DNA from: Arthrobacter sp. UM1
GTDB taxonomy: Bacteria > Actinomycetota > Actinomycetes > Actinomycetales > Micrococcaceae
DNA: 64,000 bases
NCBI RefSeq assembly: GCF_020483305.1
Contig: NZ_JACWAB010000001.1
Coordinates: forward strand, 124,001-188,000
Direction: 5' to 3'
Of this stretch, positions 1 through 9,287 are shown one piece after another. The first letter of the stretch is position 1, and every line of letters starts with the position of its first letter. The position numbers and the translations under genes were made by a program. Under the pieces are notes generated by a model, which saw only the letters and a list, made by a program, of their open reading frames with translations, ran no database searches and was not told where the DNA came from.

Positions 1-10
1 CTGCTCGGGG

Positions 11-682
11 TCAGGCGGTGACGACCCCGGCCTTGTAGCCGAGCACCACGAGGTGGACGCGGTCCCTCGCCTCGAGCTTCTGCAGGATGCGGCTGACGTG
101 CGTCTTGACGGTCGGCTCGCTCACGAACAGCCGCTCCATGATCTCCCGGTTGGAGAGGCCTTCGGCCACGAGCTCGAACACCTCCCGCTCCCGCGGGGAG
201 AGGCGCTCCAGCAGGGCCGCCTCGCCGGGAGCCGGGGAGGGCGGCGCGGGCTCGGCCATCCGGGTGAGGAGGCGCTTCGTCGTCGTCGGCGAGATGACCG
301 CGTTGCCCGCGTGCACGGTGCGGATGCCCGCGAGCAGCTCCTCCGGGGGAACGTCCTTGAGGAGGAAGCCGGAGGCGCCGGCGCGGATCGCGTCGAGCGC
401 GTACTCGTCGAGGTCGTAGGTGGTGAGGATGAGCACGCGCGGCGTGGTGGTGCCGCGGGCGGCGGCTGCGGCGACGACGTCCCGCGTGGCCTCGATCCCG
501 TTGCGGCGGCGCATCCGCACGTCCATGAGGACCACGTCGGCCTCGACCCGCTCGAGCAGGGGCCCGATCTCGTCGCCGTCGGAGGCCTCGGCCGCCACCT
601 CGAGGTCCGGCTGGGATCCGATGAGCATGGCGAGGCCTGAGCGGATGAGCGGCTGGTCGTCGACGATGATGCAGCGGATCAC
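11..682 (-). CDS. NarL/LuxR-family response regulator
   Basis: Cytoplasmic two-component response regulator of 223 residues that should bind DNA when phosphorylated. The N-terminal receiver domain has the acidic pair D8-D9, the phospho-acceptor D54 in VLMDVRM, the TT switch residues and the conserved K near 109 (FLLKD). The C-terminal LuxR-type helix-turn-helix lies at about 160-212 (LSPREREVFELVAEG, then VKTHVSRIL). The start is GTG, and it overlaps the stop of the upstream histidine kinase as GTGA, so the pair is translationally coupled and almost certainly cognate. The regulated genes cannot be told from this window because no transporter or target operon lies beside it here. Confidence 0.93.
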   Translation of the reverse strand: MIRCIIVDDQPLIRSGLAMLIGSQPDLEVAAEASDGDEIGPLLERVEADVVLMDVRMRRRNGIEATRDVVAAAAARGTTTPRVLILTTYDLDEYALDAIRAGASGFLLKDVPPEELLAGIRTVHAGNAVISPTTTKRLLTRMAEPAPPSPAPGEAALLERLSPREREVFELVAEGLSNREIMERLFVSEPTVKTHVSRILQKLEARDRVHLVVLGYKAGVVTA

Positions 683-1929
683 AGGGAGGCCTTTCTCGAG
701 GCGGTGTCAGGGGTGCAGGGGAGGACGGCGTCCACGCGGAAGCCGGTGGAGGTGGGGCCGGCGCGCAGGCGGCCGCCGTAGAGGGAGACGCGCTCGGCCA
801 TGCCGCGCAGGCCGAGGCGGGAGCCCTCGCCGATGGGCGCGGCGGCGGGCGTCCCGTGCTCCCCGAGGGAGCGGCTGCGTCCGGTGAGCCTCGCCTCCGT
901 CCGCTCCCAGGCGAGTTCCAGCAGCACGGCCGGGCGGGGCCCGGCGTGGCGGACGGCGTTGGTGATGATCTCCTGCGCGGCCCGGTAGAGGACGAGCTCG
1001 GCGCCGGGCGGAAGCTCCTCCCGCCGCGGCGTTCCGGTGACCGTGAGCGCGGCCTCCACGCCCTGCTGGCGGCTTGAGCGGACGAGCTCCTCGAGCGAGT
1101 CGAGGTCGGGCGCCGCCGAGTGCTCCGCCTCCCCGTCCGAGCGCAGCACGCCGAGCAGCGAGCGCATCTGGGCGAGGGATTCGCGGGCCGTCCCCGCGAT
1201 GACCCCGAGCGTCCGCGGGCCGGCGGCGGGATCCGCCTGGGCGGCGTAGCGTCCGCCGTCCGCCTGCGTCACGATGACGGCGAGGGAGTGCGCCACGATG
1301 TCGTGCATCTCCCGCGCGATCCTCGCCCGTTCGTCCTGCGCGGCGAGCCTCCGCTCCTGCGCGGCCTCCCGCTCGAGCCGCAGGGCCCGGTCCTCGGCGG
1401 ACCGGAGGGCGAGGCGCCGCGAGCGGGCCACGTCCCCGAGCGCCCAGCCCGAGAGGCCGACGGCGAGCGTCGAGAAACCGAGCACGACGACGGCGACAGG
1501 GGGAGTCTCGGTCCAGATCGCGAAGCGGAGGACGCTGAGGACGACAGCCCCGGCGACGATCCCGGCGAAGGCCGCCCGGCGCACCCGCTGAGACCCCAGG
1601 GAGGCCGCCGAGTGGGCCACGAGCACCACGAAGGGCGCCGCGGCGAGGGTGTAGACCGCGTCGATGCCGATGGGGACGATGAAGACGGCGCCGAGCAGGC
1701 CGGTCCACACGGCGGCGTCGGTGCGGCGGCGGCGCACGACGCTCGCGCCGACGAGCAGGAGCAGACCGAGGAACCCGAGGTCGAACAGTGCGCTCCGGCC
1801 TCCGCCCCCGAACGTGCTCTGCGCGATGAACACGGGAACCATGAGCAGGCTGAGCAGTCCGGCGGCCACGGCGTCCACAGTGAGCGCACGGCGCTCCAGG
1901 ACATGGGAGATGCGGTGGGTCAGGGACAC
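679..1929 (-). CDS. NarL-type sensor histidine kinase
   Basis: Membrane sensor kinase of 416 residues. The N-terminal third is a run of hydrophobic segments (about residues 18-140, probably four to six helices) with no large extracytoplasmic loop, so the signal is probably sensed in or at the membrane. A HisKA_3 dimerisation domain follows, with the phospho-acceptor H209 in EMHDIVAHSL. The HATPase_c domain has an N-box-like segment (AQEIITNAVRHA) and the G-box motif GLRGMAERV. I chose the GTG at 1929. The reading frame stays open a further 2.4 kb upstream, but that part is antisense to leuB and ilvE and has no homology. A -10 hexamer sits 6 nt before this GTG. It ends in a GTGA overlap with the response regulator gene. 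Confidence 0.9.
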   Translation of the reverse strand: MSLTHRISHVLERRALTVDAVAAGLLSLLMVPVFIAQSTFGGGGRSALFDLGFLGLLLLVGASVVRRRRTDAAVWTGLLGAVFIVPIGIDAVYTLAAAPFVVLVAHSAASLGSQRVRRAAFAGIVAGAVVLSVLRFAIWTETPPVAVVVLGFSTLAVGLSGWALGDVARSRRLALRSAEDRALRLEREAAQERRLAAQDERARIAREMHDIVAHSLAVIVTQADGGRYAAQADPAAGPRTLGVIAGTARESLAQMRSLLGVLRSDGEAEHSAAPDLDSLEELVRSSRQQGVEAALTVTGTPRREELPPGAELVLYRAAQEIITNAVRHAGPRPAVLLELAWERTEARLTGRSRSLGEHGTPAAAPIGEGSRLGLRGMAERVSLYGGRLRAGPTSTGFRVDAVLPCTPDTASRKASL

Positions 1930-1941
1930 CCTTCGAGGGTA
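1930..1941 (-). promoter_or_regulatory. Putative leaderless promoter -10 of the sensor kinase
   Basis: On the minus strand TACCCT (1941-1936) is followed by six bases and then the GTG start of the histidine kinase. The only purine-rich stretch (GAAGG) abuts the start codon and is too close to act as a Shine-Dalgarno site. Transcription would begin at or next to the start codon. Inferred from spacing only. Confidence 0.45.
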
Positions 1942-2037
1942 TCCGCGCACGGGCCGGCGCGCGTCAGTCCGGGGAATGACTCTGCTCGCTGAGGCGACGG
2001 GCGCGTCCGGGCGGAGCGTCTCGCATGTCAAGACGGC

Positions 2038-2073
2038 TGTGACCGCATGGCGGACACGGCCTACGGTGGGGGC
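2038..2073 (+). promoter_or_regulatory. Putative leaderless promoter of leuB
   Basis: TGTGAC (2038-2043), an 18-nt spacer and TACGGT (2062-2067) lie directly before the leuB ATG, with only six bases between the -10 and the start. No Shine-Dalgarno site fits, so the mRNA is probably leaderless. Confidence 0.45.
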
Positions 2074-3138
2074 ATGACAGCACAGCGCGTGAACCTCGCA
2101 CTCATCGGCGGAGACGGCATCGGGCCGGAGGTGACGGACCAGGGGCTGCGCGTCCTCGAGACGGTCCTCTCGGGCGAAGGCGTGGACCTCGACGTGACGC
2201 CGTACGAGCTCGGAGCGGAGCACTGGCTCGAGACGGGGGAGACCCTCTCGGACGAGACGCTGGAGCGCCTCAAGCGGCATGACGCGATCCTCTTCGGCGC
2301 CGTGGGCGCGCATCCCGGCGACGCCAAGGTGCCCTCGGGGCTGCTCGAGCGGGAGATCCTCCTGCGACTGCGCTTCGCCCTGGACCACGCGGTCAACCTG
2401 CGGCCGTCCGTCCTCTACCCGGGCATCGAGTCTCCGCTGGCGGAGGCGGGGGAGATCGACTTCGTCGTCGTCCGCGAGGGCACCGAGGGCCCGTACGCGG
2501 GCAACGGCGGCGTCCTGCGCGGCGGGACCCCGCACGAGATCGCCACCGAGGTCTCCCTCAACACGGACCACGGCGTCCGCCGCGTGGTGCGGGACGCCTT
2601 CGAGCGCGCCCGCTCCCGCCGCGGGAAGCTCACGCTCGTCCACAAGCACAACGTGCTCGTCCACGCGGGAGGGCTGTGGAAGCGGGTCGTCGCCGAGGTG
2701 GGCCGGGACTTCCCGGACGTGGAGACGGACTACCTCCACGTGGACGCGGCCACGATCTTCATGGTGACGGACCCCTCCCGGTTCGACGTCATCGTGACGG
2801 ACAACCTTTTCGGGGACATCCTCACGGACCTCGCGGGCGCGGTGACCGGAGGGATCGGCCTCGCCGCGAGCGGAAGCATCAACCCGGGCCGGGAGCTCCC
2901 CTCCATGTTCGAGCCCGTGCACGGCTCCGCACCGGACATCGCGGGGCGCAACATCGCGGACCCGCGGGCGGCGATCCTCTCGGCGGCGCTGCTGCTCGAC
3001 CACCTCGGCTTCGAGCGCCTCGGGGACCGGGTGCGGGCCGCGGTCCGGGATGACGTCATCGAGCACGCCGCGCGGGGCGGGGGAGGGAAGCGCTCGACGC
3101 GCCAGATCGGCGATGCGGTGGTCTCCCGCCTGGCCTAG
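2074..3138 (+). CDS. leuB: 3-isopropylmalate dehydrogenase
   Basis: Catalyses NAD-dependent oxidative decarboxylation of 3-isopropylmalate in leucine biosynthesis, in the cytoplasm. The 354-residue protein matches the family length. Motifs in order: GGDGIGPEV at the N-terminus, [14 protein letters not shown] (substrate arginines), [14 protein letters not shown] (catalytic Lys), [11 protein letters not shown] (metal-binding Asp residues) and [13 protein letters not shown] (NAD binding). I chose the ATG at 2074 over an upstream ATG at 2047 because the extra nine residues are outside the family and a -10 element overlaps them. It is followed 57 nt later by ilvE, a branched-chain amino acid pairing. 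Its partners leuC and leuD are about 10 kb downstream. Confidence 0.96.
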   Translation: MTAQRVNLALIGGDGIGPEVTDQGLRVLETVLSGEGVDLDVTPYELGAEHWLETGETLSDETLERLKRHDAILFGAVGAHPGDAKVPSGLLEREILLRLRFALDHAVNLRPSVLYPGIESPLAEAGEIDFVVVREGTEGPYAGNGGVLRGGTPHEIATEVSLNTDHGVRRVVRDAFERARSRRGKLTLVHKHNVLVHAGGLWKRVVAEVGRDFPDVETDYLHVDAATIFMVTDPSRFDVIVTDNLFGDILTDLAGAVTGGIGLAASGSINPGRELPSMFEPVHGSAPDIAGRNIADPRAAILSAALLLDHLGFERLGDRVRAAVRDDVIEHAARGGGGKRSTRQIGDAVVSRLA

Positions 3139-3195
3139 TCTGTACCTGACCGCGGTTTTCACAACCCCCTGCGACGACTGAGAGCGAGTGGATCG

Positions 3196-4281
3196 ATGCC
3201 GATCACGTTCGAGCGCAAGCTCACCTCCACGCCCACCAGCCCCGAGCGCCGTGCCGAGATCCTGGCCAAGCCGGCCTTCGGCTCGGTCTTCACGGATCAC
3301 ATGGCGGTCATCGACTACACGGAGGAGAAGGGCTGGCACAACGCCCGCATCGAGCCGTACGGCCCGCTCTCCCTGGACCCCGCGGCGGCGGTGCTCCACT
3401 ACGGCCAGGAGATCTTCGAGGGCCTCAAGGCGTACAAGAACGAGGACGGCGTCGTCGGCCTCTTCCGCCCCGAGGCCAACGCGGAGCGCATGCGCCGCTC
3501 GGCCGACCGCCTCGTCATGGCGGACCTCCCCGTGGAGACGTTCGTGCAGGCGGTCAAGGAGCTCGTGGACGTCGAGTCGGACTGGATCCCGACGGGCGAC
3601 GGCGAGTCGCTCTACCTCCGCCCGTTCATGATCGCCACGGAGGCGTTCCTCGGCATCCGCCCCTCGAAGTCCTACACCTTCTGCGTCATCGCCTCGCCGG
3701 CTGGCAACTACTTCGGCGGGGAGCTGCGCCCGGTCAAGATCTGGGTGGAGCGGGAGTACGCCCGCGCGGGCCGGGGCGGCACCGGCTCCGCGAAGTGCGG
3801 CGGCAACTACGCCTCCTCCCTCAAGCCGCAGATCCTCGCGGCGCAGCGCGGCTGTGACCAGGTGGTCTACCTGGACCCGCTCAACGACAACGCGATCGAG
3901 GAGCTCGGCGGCATGAACGTCTTCCTCGTCGTCGACGGCGACACGGTGGTCACCCCCGCCCTCTCCGGCTCGATCCTCGAGGGCGTCACCCGCTCGTCCG
4001 TGCTCACGCTCGCGCGGGAGAAGGGCCTCAAGGTCGAGGAGCGCACGGTCACCCTCGACGAGTGGAAGCGCCTCTCCGCCGAGGGCCGCCTCTCCGAGGT
4101 GTTCGCGTGCGGCACCGCGGCGGTCATCACCCCGATCGGCGCGATCTACGACGGCGACGAGGTCATCGGCGATCCGGAGGCTCCGACCGGTCCGGTGACG
4201 AGCGATCTCCGCACGACGCTGCTCGGCCTCCAGACCGGAGTCGTCGAGGACACCCACGGCTGGGTGACCCGGGTCAAGTAG
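3196..4281 (+). CDS. ilvE: Branched-chain amino acid aminotransferase
   Basis: PLP-dependent class IV aminotransferase performing the last step of leucine, isoleucine and valine synthesis with glutamate as amino donor. 361 residues, the usual size of the actinobacterial IlvE type (BCAT_beta). Visible motifs: HYGQEIFEGLKAYK near residue 75, FRPEANAERM, and GSAKCGGNYASSL around 200 carrying the PLP lysine, with FACGTAAVITPIG near the C-terminus. It lies 57 nt after leuB on the same strand. The start ATG has only a weak purine-rich tract upstream (GAGAGCGAG). Confidence 0.95.
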   Translation: MPITFERKLTSTPTSPERRAEILAKPAFGSVFTDHMAVIDYTEEKGWHNARIEPYGPLSLDPAAAVLHYGQEIFEGLKAYKNEDGVVGLFRPEANAERMRRSADRLVMADLPVETFVQAVKELVDVESDWIPTGDGESLYLRPFMIATEAFLGIRPSKSYTFCVIASPAGNYFGGELRPVKIWVEREYARAGRGGTGSAKCGGNYASSLKPQILAAQRGCDQVVYLDPLNDNAIEELGGMNVFLVVDGDTVVTPALSGSILEGVTRSSVLTLAREKGLKVEERTVTLDEWKRLSAEGRLSEVFACGTAAVITPIGAIYDGDEVIGDPEAPTGPVTSDLRTTLLGLQTGVVEDTHGWVTRVK

Positions 4282-4372
4282 CGGCCCGGCCGGACGCGCG
4301 GACTGTTCGCGCGCCCGGAGAAGGGGCACGGCGACTGTGCGGCTGCACTGATTTCCGCACGAGAGCGGGCGA

Positions 4373-4385
4373 TACGATGGGACAC
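4373..4385 (+). promoter_or_regulatory. Putative leaderless -10 for the FAH-family gene
   Basis: TACGAT at 4373-4378 is followed by exactly seven bases and the ATG at 4386, so transcription should start at the A of the start codon. No Shine-Dalgarno site is present. Confidence 0.5.
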
Positions 4386-5165
4386 ATGCGTATCGCCCGT
4401 TTCGTCGTTGATGGCCAGGACCCCGTCTACGGAGTCGTCGAGGGGGAGGAGGGGGCCGAGTCCCTCACCCAGATCGTCGGGGACCCCTTCTACCAGGGGA
4501 TCCAGCCCACCGGCACCGTGCACCGGATGGAGGACGTGCGTCTCCTCGCGCCCGTCATCCCGCGGAGCAAGGTGATCGGCATCGGCTCCAACTACGCGGA
4601 CCACGCCCAGGAGATGGGCAAGGAGTCCCAGCGCCCCTCGCCGCTCATGTTCCTCAAGCCCAACACCTCGGTGGCGGGCCCGGGCGATCCGATCACGCTG
4701 CCCTCCTTCTCCGAGGAGGTCAGCTTCGAGGCGGAGCTGGCCGTGGTCATCGGGCGCATCTGCAAGGATGTTCCGCCGGAGCGGGTGCCCGAGGTGGTCT
4801 TCGGCTACACCGTGGCCAATGACCTCACGGCGCGGGACGCCCAGCGCACGGACGGGCAGTGGGCGCGGGCCAAGGGGTTCGACGGCGCCTGCCCGCTCGG
4901 CCCTTGGATCGAGACGGAGCTGGACCCGGACGACGTGCGCGTCACCGGCGAGCTCGGGGACGAGCTGCGCCAGGACGGCCAGACCTCGGACATGGTCTTC
5001 TCGGTGCAGGAGATCGTCTCCTTCGCCTCGAGCGCCTTCACCCTGCTGCCCGGGGACGTCATCCTGACGGGCACCCCGGCCGGAGTGGGCCTCCTCGAGG
5101 AGGGGGACACGTTCACCGCCGCCGTCGAGGGCATCGGAGACCTGACCAACACCTTCCGCCGCTGA
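4386..5165 (+). CDS. Fumarylacetoacetate hydrolase family protein
   Basis: 259-residue FAH-family enzyme. Members hydrolyse or isomerise/decarboxylate 2-oxo acid or acylpyruvate substrates with a divalent metal. Motifs: [16 protein letters not shown] near residue 65, the metal ligand glutamates in [20 protein letters not shown], and GTPAGVG near the C-terminus. The same family is found just before gltX in mycobacteria, so this placement is conserved context rather than a catabolic operon, and the true substrate is unknown. An in-frame ATG nine bases upstream lies inside the -10 element, which supports 4386 as the start. Confidence 0.85.
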   Translation: MRIARFVVDGQDPVYGVVEGEEGAESLTQIVGDPFYQGIQPTGTVHRMEDVRLLAPVIPRSKVIGIGSNYADHAQEMGKESQRPSPLMFLKPNTSVAGPGDPITLPSFSEEVSFEAELAVVIGRICKDVPPERVPEVVFGYTVANDLTARDAQRTDGQWARAKGFDGACPLGPWIETELDPDDVRVTGELGDELRQDGQTSDMVFSVQEIVSFASSAFTLLPGDVILTGTPAGVGLLEEGDTFTAAVEGIGDLTNTFRR

Positions 5166-5239
5166 GCCGAGCCCCCGGGCTTCCCGACACAGCCCACACC
5201 ACCGGAACACCACACTGCACACCACGCGAGATTGAGACG

Positions 5240-6745
5240 ATGACTGACTCCTCCCTGATCCACCCGGCGCCCGAGTCCGAGGGCGTGCGCGTCCGCTTCT
5301 GCCCCTCGCCCACGGGCACCCCGCACGTGGGCCTCATCCGCACGGCCCTCTTCAACTGGGCCTACGCCCGGCACACGAAGGGCACGCTCGTCTTCCGCAT
5401 CGAGGATACGGACGCGGCCCGCGACTCCCAGGAGTCCTACGAGCAGCTGCTCGAGGCCCTGCGGTGGCTCGGCATCGGCTGGGACGAGGGCATCGAGGTC
5501 GGCGGCCCCCACGGCCCGTACCGCCAGTCGGAGCGCGGGGCGATCTACCAGGACGTCATCGCCAAGCTCCGCGAGGGCGGCTTCGTCTACGAGTCCTACT
5601 CCACCCCGGAGGAGATCGAGGCCCGGCACCGCGCTGCCGGCCGGGACCCGAAGCTCGGCTATGACGGGTTCGATCGAGACCTGACGCCCGAGCAGATCGA
5701 GGCGTTCCGCGCCGAGGGCCGCGAGCCGGTCCTGCGCCTGCGCATGCCGGACGAGGACATCGTCTTCACGGACCTCGTCCGCGGGGAGATCGCCTTCAAG
5801 GCCGGCTCCGTCCCGGACTTCGTCGTCGTGCGCGCCAACGGGCAGCCGCTCTACACGCTCGTCAACCCGGTGGACGACGCGCTCATGGAGATCACGCATG
5901 TGCTGCGCGGCGAGGACCTGCTCTCCTCCACGCCTCGGCAGATCGCTCTCTACGACGCCCTCGTGAAGGTGGGCGTGGCCAAGTTCACGCCGCAGTTCGG
6001 GCACCTGCCCTACGTCATGGGGGAGGGGAACAAGAAGCTCTCGAAGCGGGATCCCCAGTCCAACCTGTTCCTCCAGCGGGAGCGCGGCTTCATCCCGGAG
6101 GGCCTGCTCAACTACCTGGCCCTTCTCGGCTGGTCCCTCTCCGCTACGGAGGACATCTTCTCCCAGGAGCAGCTCGTCGAGGCGTTCGACGTCCACGACG
6201 TCCTCTCCAACCCGGCCCGGTTCGACCAGAAGAAGGCCGAGGCCATCAACGGCACCCACATCCGCCTGCTCGAGCCTGCGGACTTCGCCTCCCGCTTGGC
6301 GCCCTACCTCCACGCCGCTGGTCTCATCGGCGAGACGCCGACTGCCCGCGAGGAGGAGATCATCCGTGAGGTGGCGCCGCTCGTCCAGGAGCGCATCGCC
6401 CTGCTCGGGGAGGTGCCGGAGATGGCCGGGTTCCTCTTCAAGGCGGACGAGGAGATCGAGGTCGCCCAGGACGCCCTCAAGGGCATGCCGGAGAACGCGT
6501 CGGAGATCTGCGAGAAGTCCGCGGACGTCCTCGCGGGCCTGGACGAGTTCACCGTGGAGTCCGTCGAGGCCGCTCTGCGCAGCCTGCTCATCGAGGAGAT
6601 GGAGCTCAAGCCGCGCAAGGCGTTCGGCCCGCTCCGCGCCGCCCTGTCCGGCCGCCGGGTCTCTCCGCCGCTGTTCGAGTCCATGGTCATCCTGGGCCAG
6701 GAGTCGAGCATCCGCCGTCTCAAGGCCTTCGCGGCCTCCCGCTGA
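5240..6745 (+). CDS. gltX: Glutamyl-tRNA synthetase
   Basis: Class I aminoacyl-tRNA synthetase charging tRNA-Glu. In organisms without GlnRS it also mischarges tRNA-Gln for GatCAB. 501 residues. HIGH-type signature in [22 protein letters not shown] (residues about 19-40), [11 protein letters not shown], and the KMSKS-type motif KKLSKRD near 268. The C-terminal anticodon-binding helical domain is present. The start ATG follows a weak GAGACG tract. A strong terminator hairpin follows the stop, and the next transcription units are tRNA-Gln and tRNA-Glu, its likely substrates. Confidence 0.96.
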   Translation: MTDSSLIHPAPESEGVRVRFCPSPTGTPHVGLIRTALFNWAYARHTKGTLVFRIEDTDAARDSQESYEQLLEALRWLGIGWDEGIEVGGPHGPYRQSERGAIYQDVIAKLREGGFVYESYSTPEEIEARHRAAGRDPKLGYDGFDRDLTPEQIEAFRAEGREPVLRLRMPDEDIVFTDLVRGEIAFKAGSVPDFVVVRANGQPLYTLVNPVDDALMEITHVLRGEDLLSSTPRQIALYDALVKVGVAKFTPQFGHLPYVMGEGNKKLSKRDPQSNLFLQRERGFIPEGLLNYLALLGWSLSATEDIFSQEQLVEAFDVHDVLSNPARFDQKKAEAINGTHIRLLEPADFASRLAPYLHAAGLIGETPTAREEEIIREVAPLVQERIALLGEVPEMAGFLFKADEEIEVAQDALKGMPENASEICEKSADVLAGLDEFTVESVEAALRSLLIEEMELKPRKAFGPLRAALSGRRVSPPLFESMVILGQESSIRRLKAFAASR

Positions 6746-6754
6746 CGCCGGGGC

Positions 6755-6790
6755 ATCGGGCCGGAGTCACCGCACTCCGGCCCGATTTGC
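6755..6790 (+). terminator. Rho-independent terminator of gltX
   Basis: A perfect 13-bp inverted repeat (arms 6755-6767 and 6774-6786, loop CACCGC) starts 9 nt after the gltX stop and is followed by TTTGC. The short T-run is typical of actinobacterial terminators. Confidence 0.85.
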
Positions 6791-6815
6791 ATGTCCCGGT
6801 GGTGCCGTGTAGAGT
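6787..6815 (+). promoter_or_regulatory. Promoter of tRNA-Gln
   Basis: TTGCAT (6787-6792), a 17-nt spacer and TAGAGT (6810-6815) form a near-consensus housekeeping-sigma promoter. The expected start near 6822 gives about 39 nt of 5' leader before the mature tRNA. The -35 begins at the last base of the terminator stem. Confidence 0.6.
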
Positions 6816-6860
6816 TATTACTCGTTGCGAACGGCGGTGCGAGCCGCGGTTTACAAACAT

Positions 6861-6932
6861 TGGGATATGGTGTAATTGGCAACACTACGGTTTCTGGTAC
6901 CGTCATTCTAGGTTCGAGTCCTGGTATCCCAG
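6861..6932 (+). tRNA. tRNA-Gln (anticodon CTG)
   Basis: A 72-nt cloverleaf. The acceptor stem TGGGATA pairs with TATCCCA, the anticodon stem ACGGT/ACCGT encloses the loop TTCTGGT with anticodon CTG (reads CAG), and the T-arm contains GGTTCGAGTCC. Discriminator base G; CCA is not encoded. Confidence 0.95.
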
Positions 6933-7007
6933 CGAAACTTTCTCCCGTTTCCGTCCTCGAGGGGACACTGCTGAGAAATTGACGGGAAAAGGATCAAGAC
7001 AGCGAAT

Positions 7008-7036
7008 TTGGACTCTCACAGAGAATCTGGTAAGCT
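7008..7036 (+). promoter_or_regulatory. Promoter within the AT-rich spacer before tRNA-Glu
   Basis: TTGGAC (7008-7013), a 17-nt spacer and TAAGCT (7031-7036). The predicted start near 7043 would give an 80-nt precursor leader before tRNA-Glu. The 190-nt spacer between the two tRNAs (6933-7122) has clearly lower G+C than the rest of the window, and I see no gene in it. Confidence 0.55.
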
Positions 7037-7122
7037 AAAGAGGTTGGTTCGGCGAGATGCTGGGCTGATCAAAGGATAAGGTTTCCGCTCATTCCCTGGA
7101 ATGAAAAGAAACGCGAATGTAC

Positions 7123-7195
7123 GGCCCCATCGTATAGCGGCCTAGTACTCCGCCCTCTCACGGCGGCAACGCGGGTTCGAATCCCGCTGGGGTCA
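7123..7195 (+). tRNA. tRNA-Glu (anticodon CTC)
   Basis: A 73-nt cloverleaf. Acceptor stem GGCCCCA/TGGGGTC (one G-T pair), anticodon stem CCGCC/GGCGG with loop CTCTCAC and anticodon CTC (reads GAG), T-arm GGGTTCGAATCCC. Discriminator base A; CCA is not encoded. Confidence 0.95.
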
Positions 7196-7206
7196 CAAAA
7201 TCAAGG

Positions 7207-7239
7207 ACCGCGTCTCTTCGGAGGCGCGGTTTTCTTTTT
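7207..7239 (+). terminator. Terminator of tRNA-Glu
   Basis: A 10-bp stem with one G-T pair and a stable TTCG tetraloop (7207-7230) is followed by TTTCTTTTT. It begins 12 nt after the tRNA and is a canonical intrinsic terminator. Confidence 0.9.
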
Positions 7240-7390
7240 CCGCTCGCCGGGGCTCGGGGATCTCTCGCCGTTTCAGGCCGCCCCGGTTCGCAGTCGCCCC
7301 AGTTCGCCGCCGCTCCGATCCGCGCCCCGCCCCGGCAGCCTCCTTCGGAGAACGCCGGCTCTCCCTGACCCGGGATCGGCTCCCGTTTGG

Positions 7391-7403
7391 CAAGATGGGT
7401 GCC
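7391..7403 (+). promoter_or_regulatory. Putative leaderless -10 of the GTPase operon
   Basis: CAAGAT (7391-7396) is followed by seven bases and GTG at 7404. An in-frame ATG at 7395 lies inside the hexamer, which argues for the GTG start and a leaderless transcript. Confidence 0.5.
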
Positions 7404-9287
7404 GTGACTATCTCAAAACAGGGCACCCCCGAGCCCCATGACTCCCCGCGAGAGGCACCAGACGCCGGCGCCGAACGGCCTCAGGCCACCGGATCCAGCT
7501 CCCTCCGCCGCCCGGCGCAGCCGCTCGGCCCTCTCCTCGAGCGGCTCCGCGACGCGCTGGCCACCGTGGACACCTCGCTGACCACGGCCAGCTCCGAGCG
7601 CACCCGGCAGGAGGCCGCCGGCATGCTCGAGCAGCTGGACGACTACGTCCTTCCCCGCTTCGCCTCGCTCGACGCGCCGCTGCTCGCCGTCGTCGGCGGC
7701 TCCACCGGCGCGGGCAAGTCCACGCTCGTCAACTCGCTCATCGGCCGTCCGGTCACGCGCGCGGGCGCGATCCGCCCCACGACGCGCCAGCCCATCCTCC
7801 TCCACCACCCGGGCGAGGAGGAGTGGTTCGAGTCCTCCCGCATCCTCCCGAGCCTCGCTCGCGTCCGCGGACGCTACGCGGACCCCGCCGCCGAGCCCCT
7901 TCCCGCGAACCGGGCCGGCGAGGAGCCGGACGCCGCGGCCATCGGGTCCCTGACCCTGCTCGCCGAGGAGCGCGTGCCCGAGGGCGTGGCGCTCCTCGAC
8001 GCACCGGACATCGACTCCCTCTCCGACGAGAACCGCAAGCTCGCCGGCCAGCTCCTGGCCGCCGCGGACCTCTGGATCTTCGTCACGACGGCGAACCGCT
8101 ACGCGGACGCCGTGCCGTGGGCCCTGCTCAAGAACGCGGCCCAGCGGGACATCACGCTCGCCGTCGTCCTGGACCGGGTTCCCGCGGGGGTCGTGGACGA
8201 GATCGCCCCCGATCTCAAGCAGCTGCTCGCCCAGGAGGGCCTCTCGGACGCGCGGCTCTTCGTCGTCGAGGAGGCCCAGCTCGACTCGCTCAAGATGCTT
8301 CCGCAGGGTGCCACGGCGGAGATCGAGGACTGGCTGTCCGAGCTCGCCCGGGACTCGCAGTCCCGCGCGGCGGTGGCCCGCCGGACGCTCGAGGGCGTGC
8401 TCAACCAGCTCGCCGACCGGGTCGAGGGGCTCGCCGGAGGACTCGAGGAGCAGGAGTCCTCGCGCAGCCGCCTCACGGAGATCTGCCACGAGAACTACGC
8501 GATGGCCGTCGAGGACGTGGTCCGCAGCACCCAGGACGGGAACCTGCTGCGCGGCGAGGTGCTGGCCCGCTGGCAGGACTTCATCGGCACGGGCGAGTTC
8601 TTCCGGAACCTGGAGAGCGAGATCGGACGTCTGCGGGACCGGATCGGCGCGTTCATCACGGGCCGGCCGGCCCCGGCCGTCGAGGTCGAGACGGAGATCG
8701 AGTCCGGCCTGCACGCCGTCGTGGTCGCAGCGGCCGCGAAGGCGGCGGAGCGGACGGACACGATGTTCCGCCAGGAGCCCGCGGGCCGCTCCCTCGTGGA
8801 GGGCCGTGACCTCTCGAGCTCCAGCCCGGGCTTCGGCGAGCGGGCCTCGAGCGAGATCCGCGGTTGGCAGGGCGATCTCCTCGAGCTCATCCGCACTGAG
8901 GGCGAGGGCAAGCGGCGCACCGCGCGCATCTCCAGCTTCGGAGTCAACGCGGTGGGTGTGGCGCTCATGCTCGTCGTGTTCGGCTCGACAGGCGGGCTGA
9001 CGGGCGCCGAGGTCGGCATCGCCGGCGGCACGGCCGTGCTCTCCCAGCGCCTCCTCGAGTCCATCTTCGGCGACGACGCGGTGCGGCGCCTCGCCCAGCA
9101 GGCCCGGGAGCAGCTGGCCATGCGGATGCGCGCGCTCATGGCGGAGGAGTCGGGCCGCTTCCTCCAGCTCGTCCCCGGAAACGAGGACGAGGACGCCATG
9201 ACCGCCGTCCAGGCCCGCTCTGCGGCGCGCGATCTGCGCGCGGCCGCCCTCGCATCGAAGGAGGAGCGCCATGGCGAAAACCGTTGA
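7404..9287 (+). CDS. Dynamin-like/Era-like GTPase, first of a pair
   Basis: 627-residue predicted large GTPase. The N-terminal 60 residues are Pro/Ala/Ser-rich. The P-loop GGSTGAGKST lies near residue 97, then a TTR segment (G2), LLDAPDIDSL near 196 (G3, with DAPD in place of DxxG) and a poor G4 (VVLDRV). A long Glu/Arg-rich helical region from about 310 to 500 precedes a hydrophobic, glycine-rich stretch near 510-550 that may bind membrane. The layout resembles bacterial dynamin-like proteins such as the DynA/DynB pair of Streptomyces, but that is inference. It overlaps the next GTPase gene by 17 nt, with a GGAGGA ribosome site inside this reading frame. Substrate and role are unknown. Confidence 0.75.
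   Translation: MTISKQGTPEPHDSPREAPDAGAERPQATGSSSLRRPAQPLGPLLERLRDALATVDTSLTTASSERTRQEAAGMLEQLDDYVLPRFASLDAPLLAVVGGSTGAGKSTLVNSLIGRPVTRAGAIRPTTRQPILLHHPGEEEWFESSRILPSLARVRGRYADPAAEPLPANRAGEEPDAAAIGSLTLLAEERVPEGVALLDAPDIDSLSDENRKLAGQLLAAADLWIFVTTANRYADAVPWALLKNAAQRDITLAVVLDRVPAGVVDEIAPDLKQLLAQEGLSDARLFVVEEAQLDSLKMLPQGATAEIEDWLSELARDSQSRAAVARRTLEGVLNQLADRVEGLAGGLEEQESSRSRLTEICHENYAMAVEDVVRSTQDGNLLRGEVLARWQDFIGTGEFFRNLESEIGRLRDRIGAFITGRPAPAVEVETEIESGLHAVVVAAAAKAAERTDTMFRQEPAGRSLVEGRDLSSSSPGFGERASSEIRGWQGDLLELIRTEGEGKRRTARISSFGVNAVGVALMLVVFGSTGGLTGAEVGIAGGTAVLSQRLLESIFGDDAVRRLAQQAREQLAMRMRALMAEESGRFLQLVPGNEDEDAMTAVQARSAARDLRAAALASKEERHGENR

Noticed and set aside
679-4329. 1216-residue minus-strand open frame running from the sensor kinase through leuB and ilvE
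   Set aside because: Only the 416 residues from 1929 to 679 have homology. The rest is antisense to leuB and ilvE and has the Arg/Asp/Glu composition of a GC-rich shadow frame.
7395-9287. ATG start for the first GTPase at 7395
   Set aside because: The ATG lies inside the -10 hexamer; the GTG nine bases later is exactly seven bases past it, and homology begins far downstream in either case.
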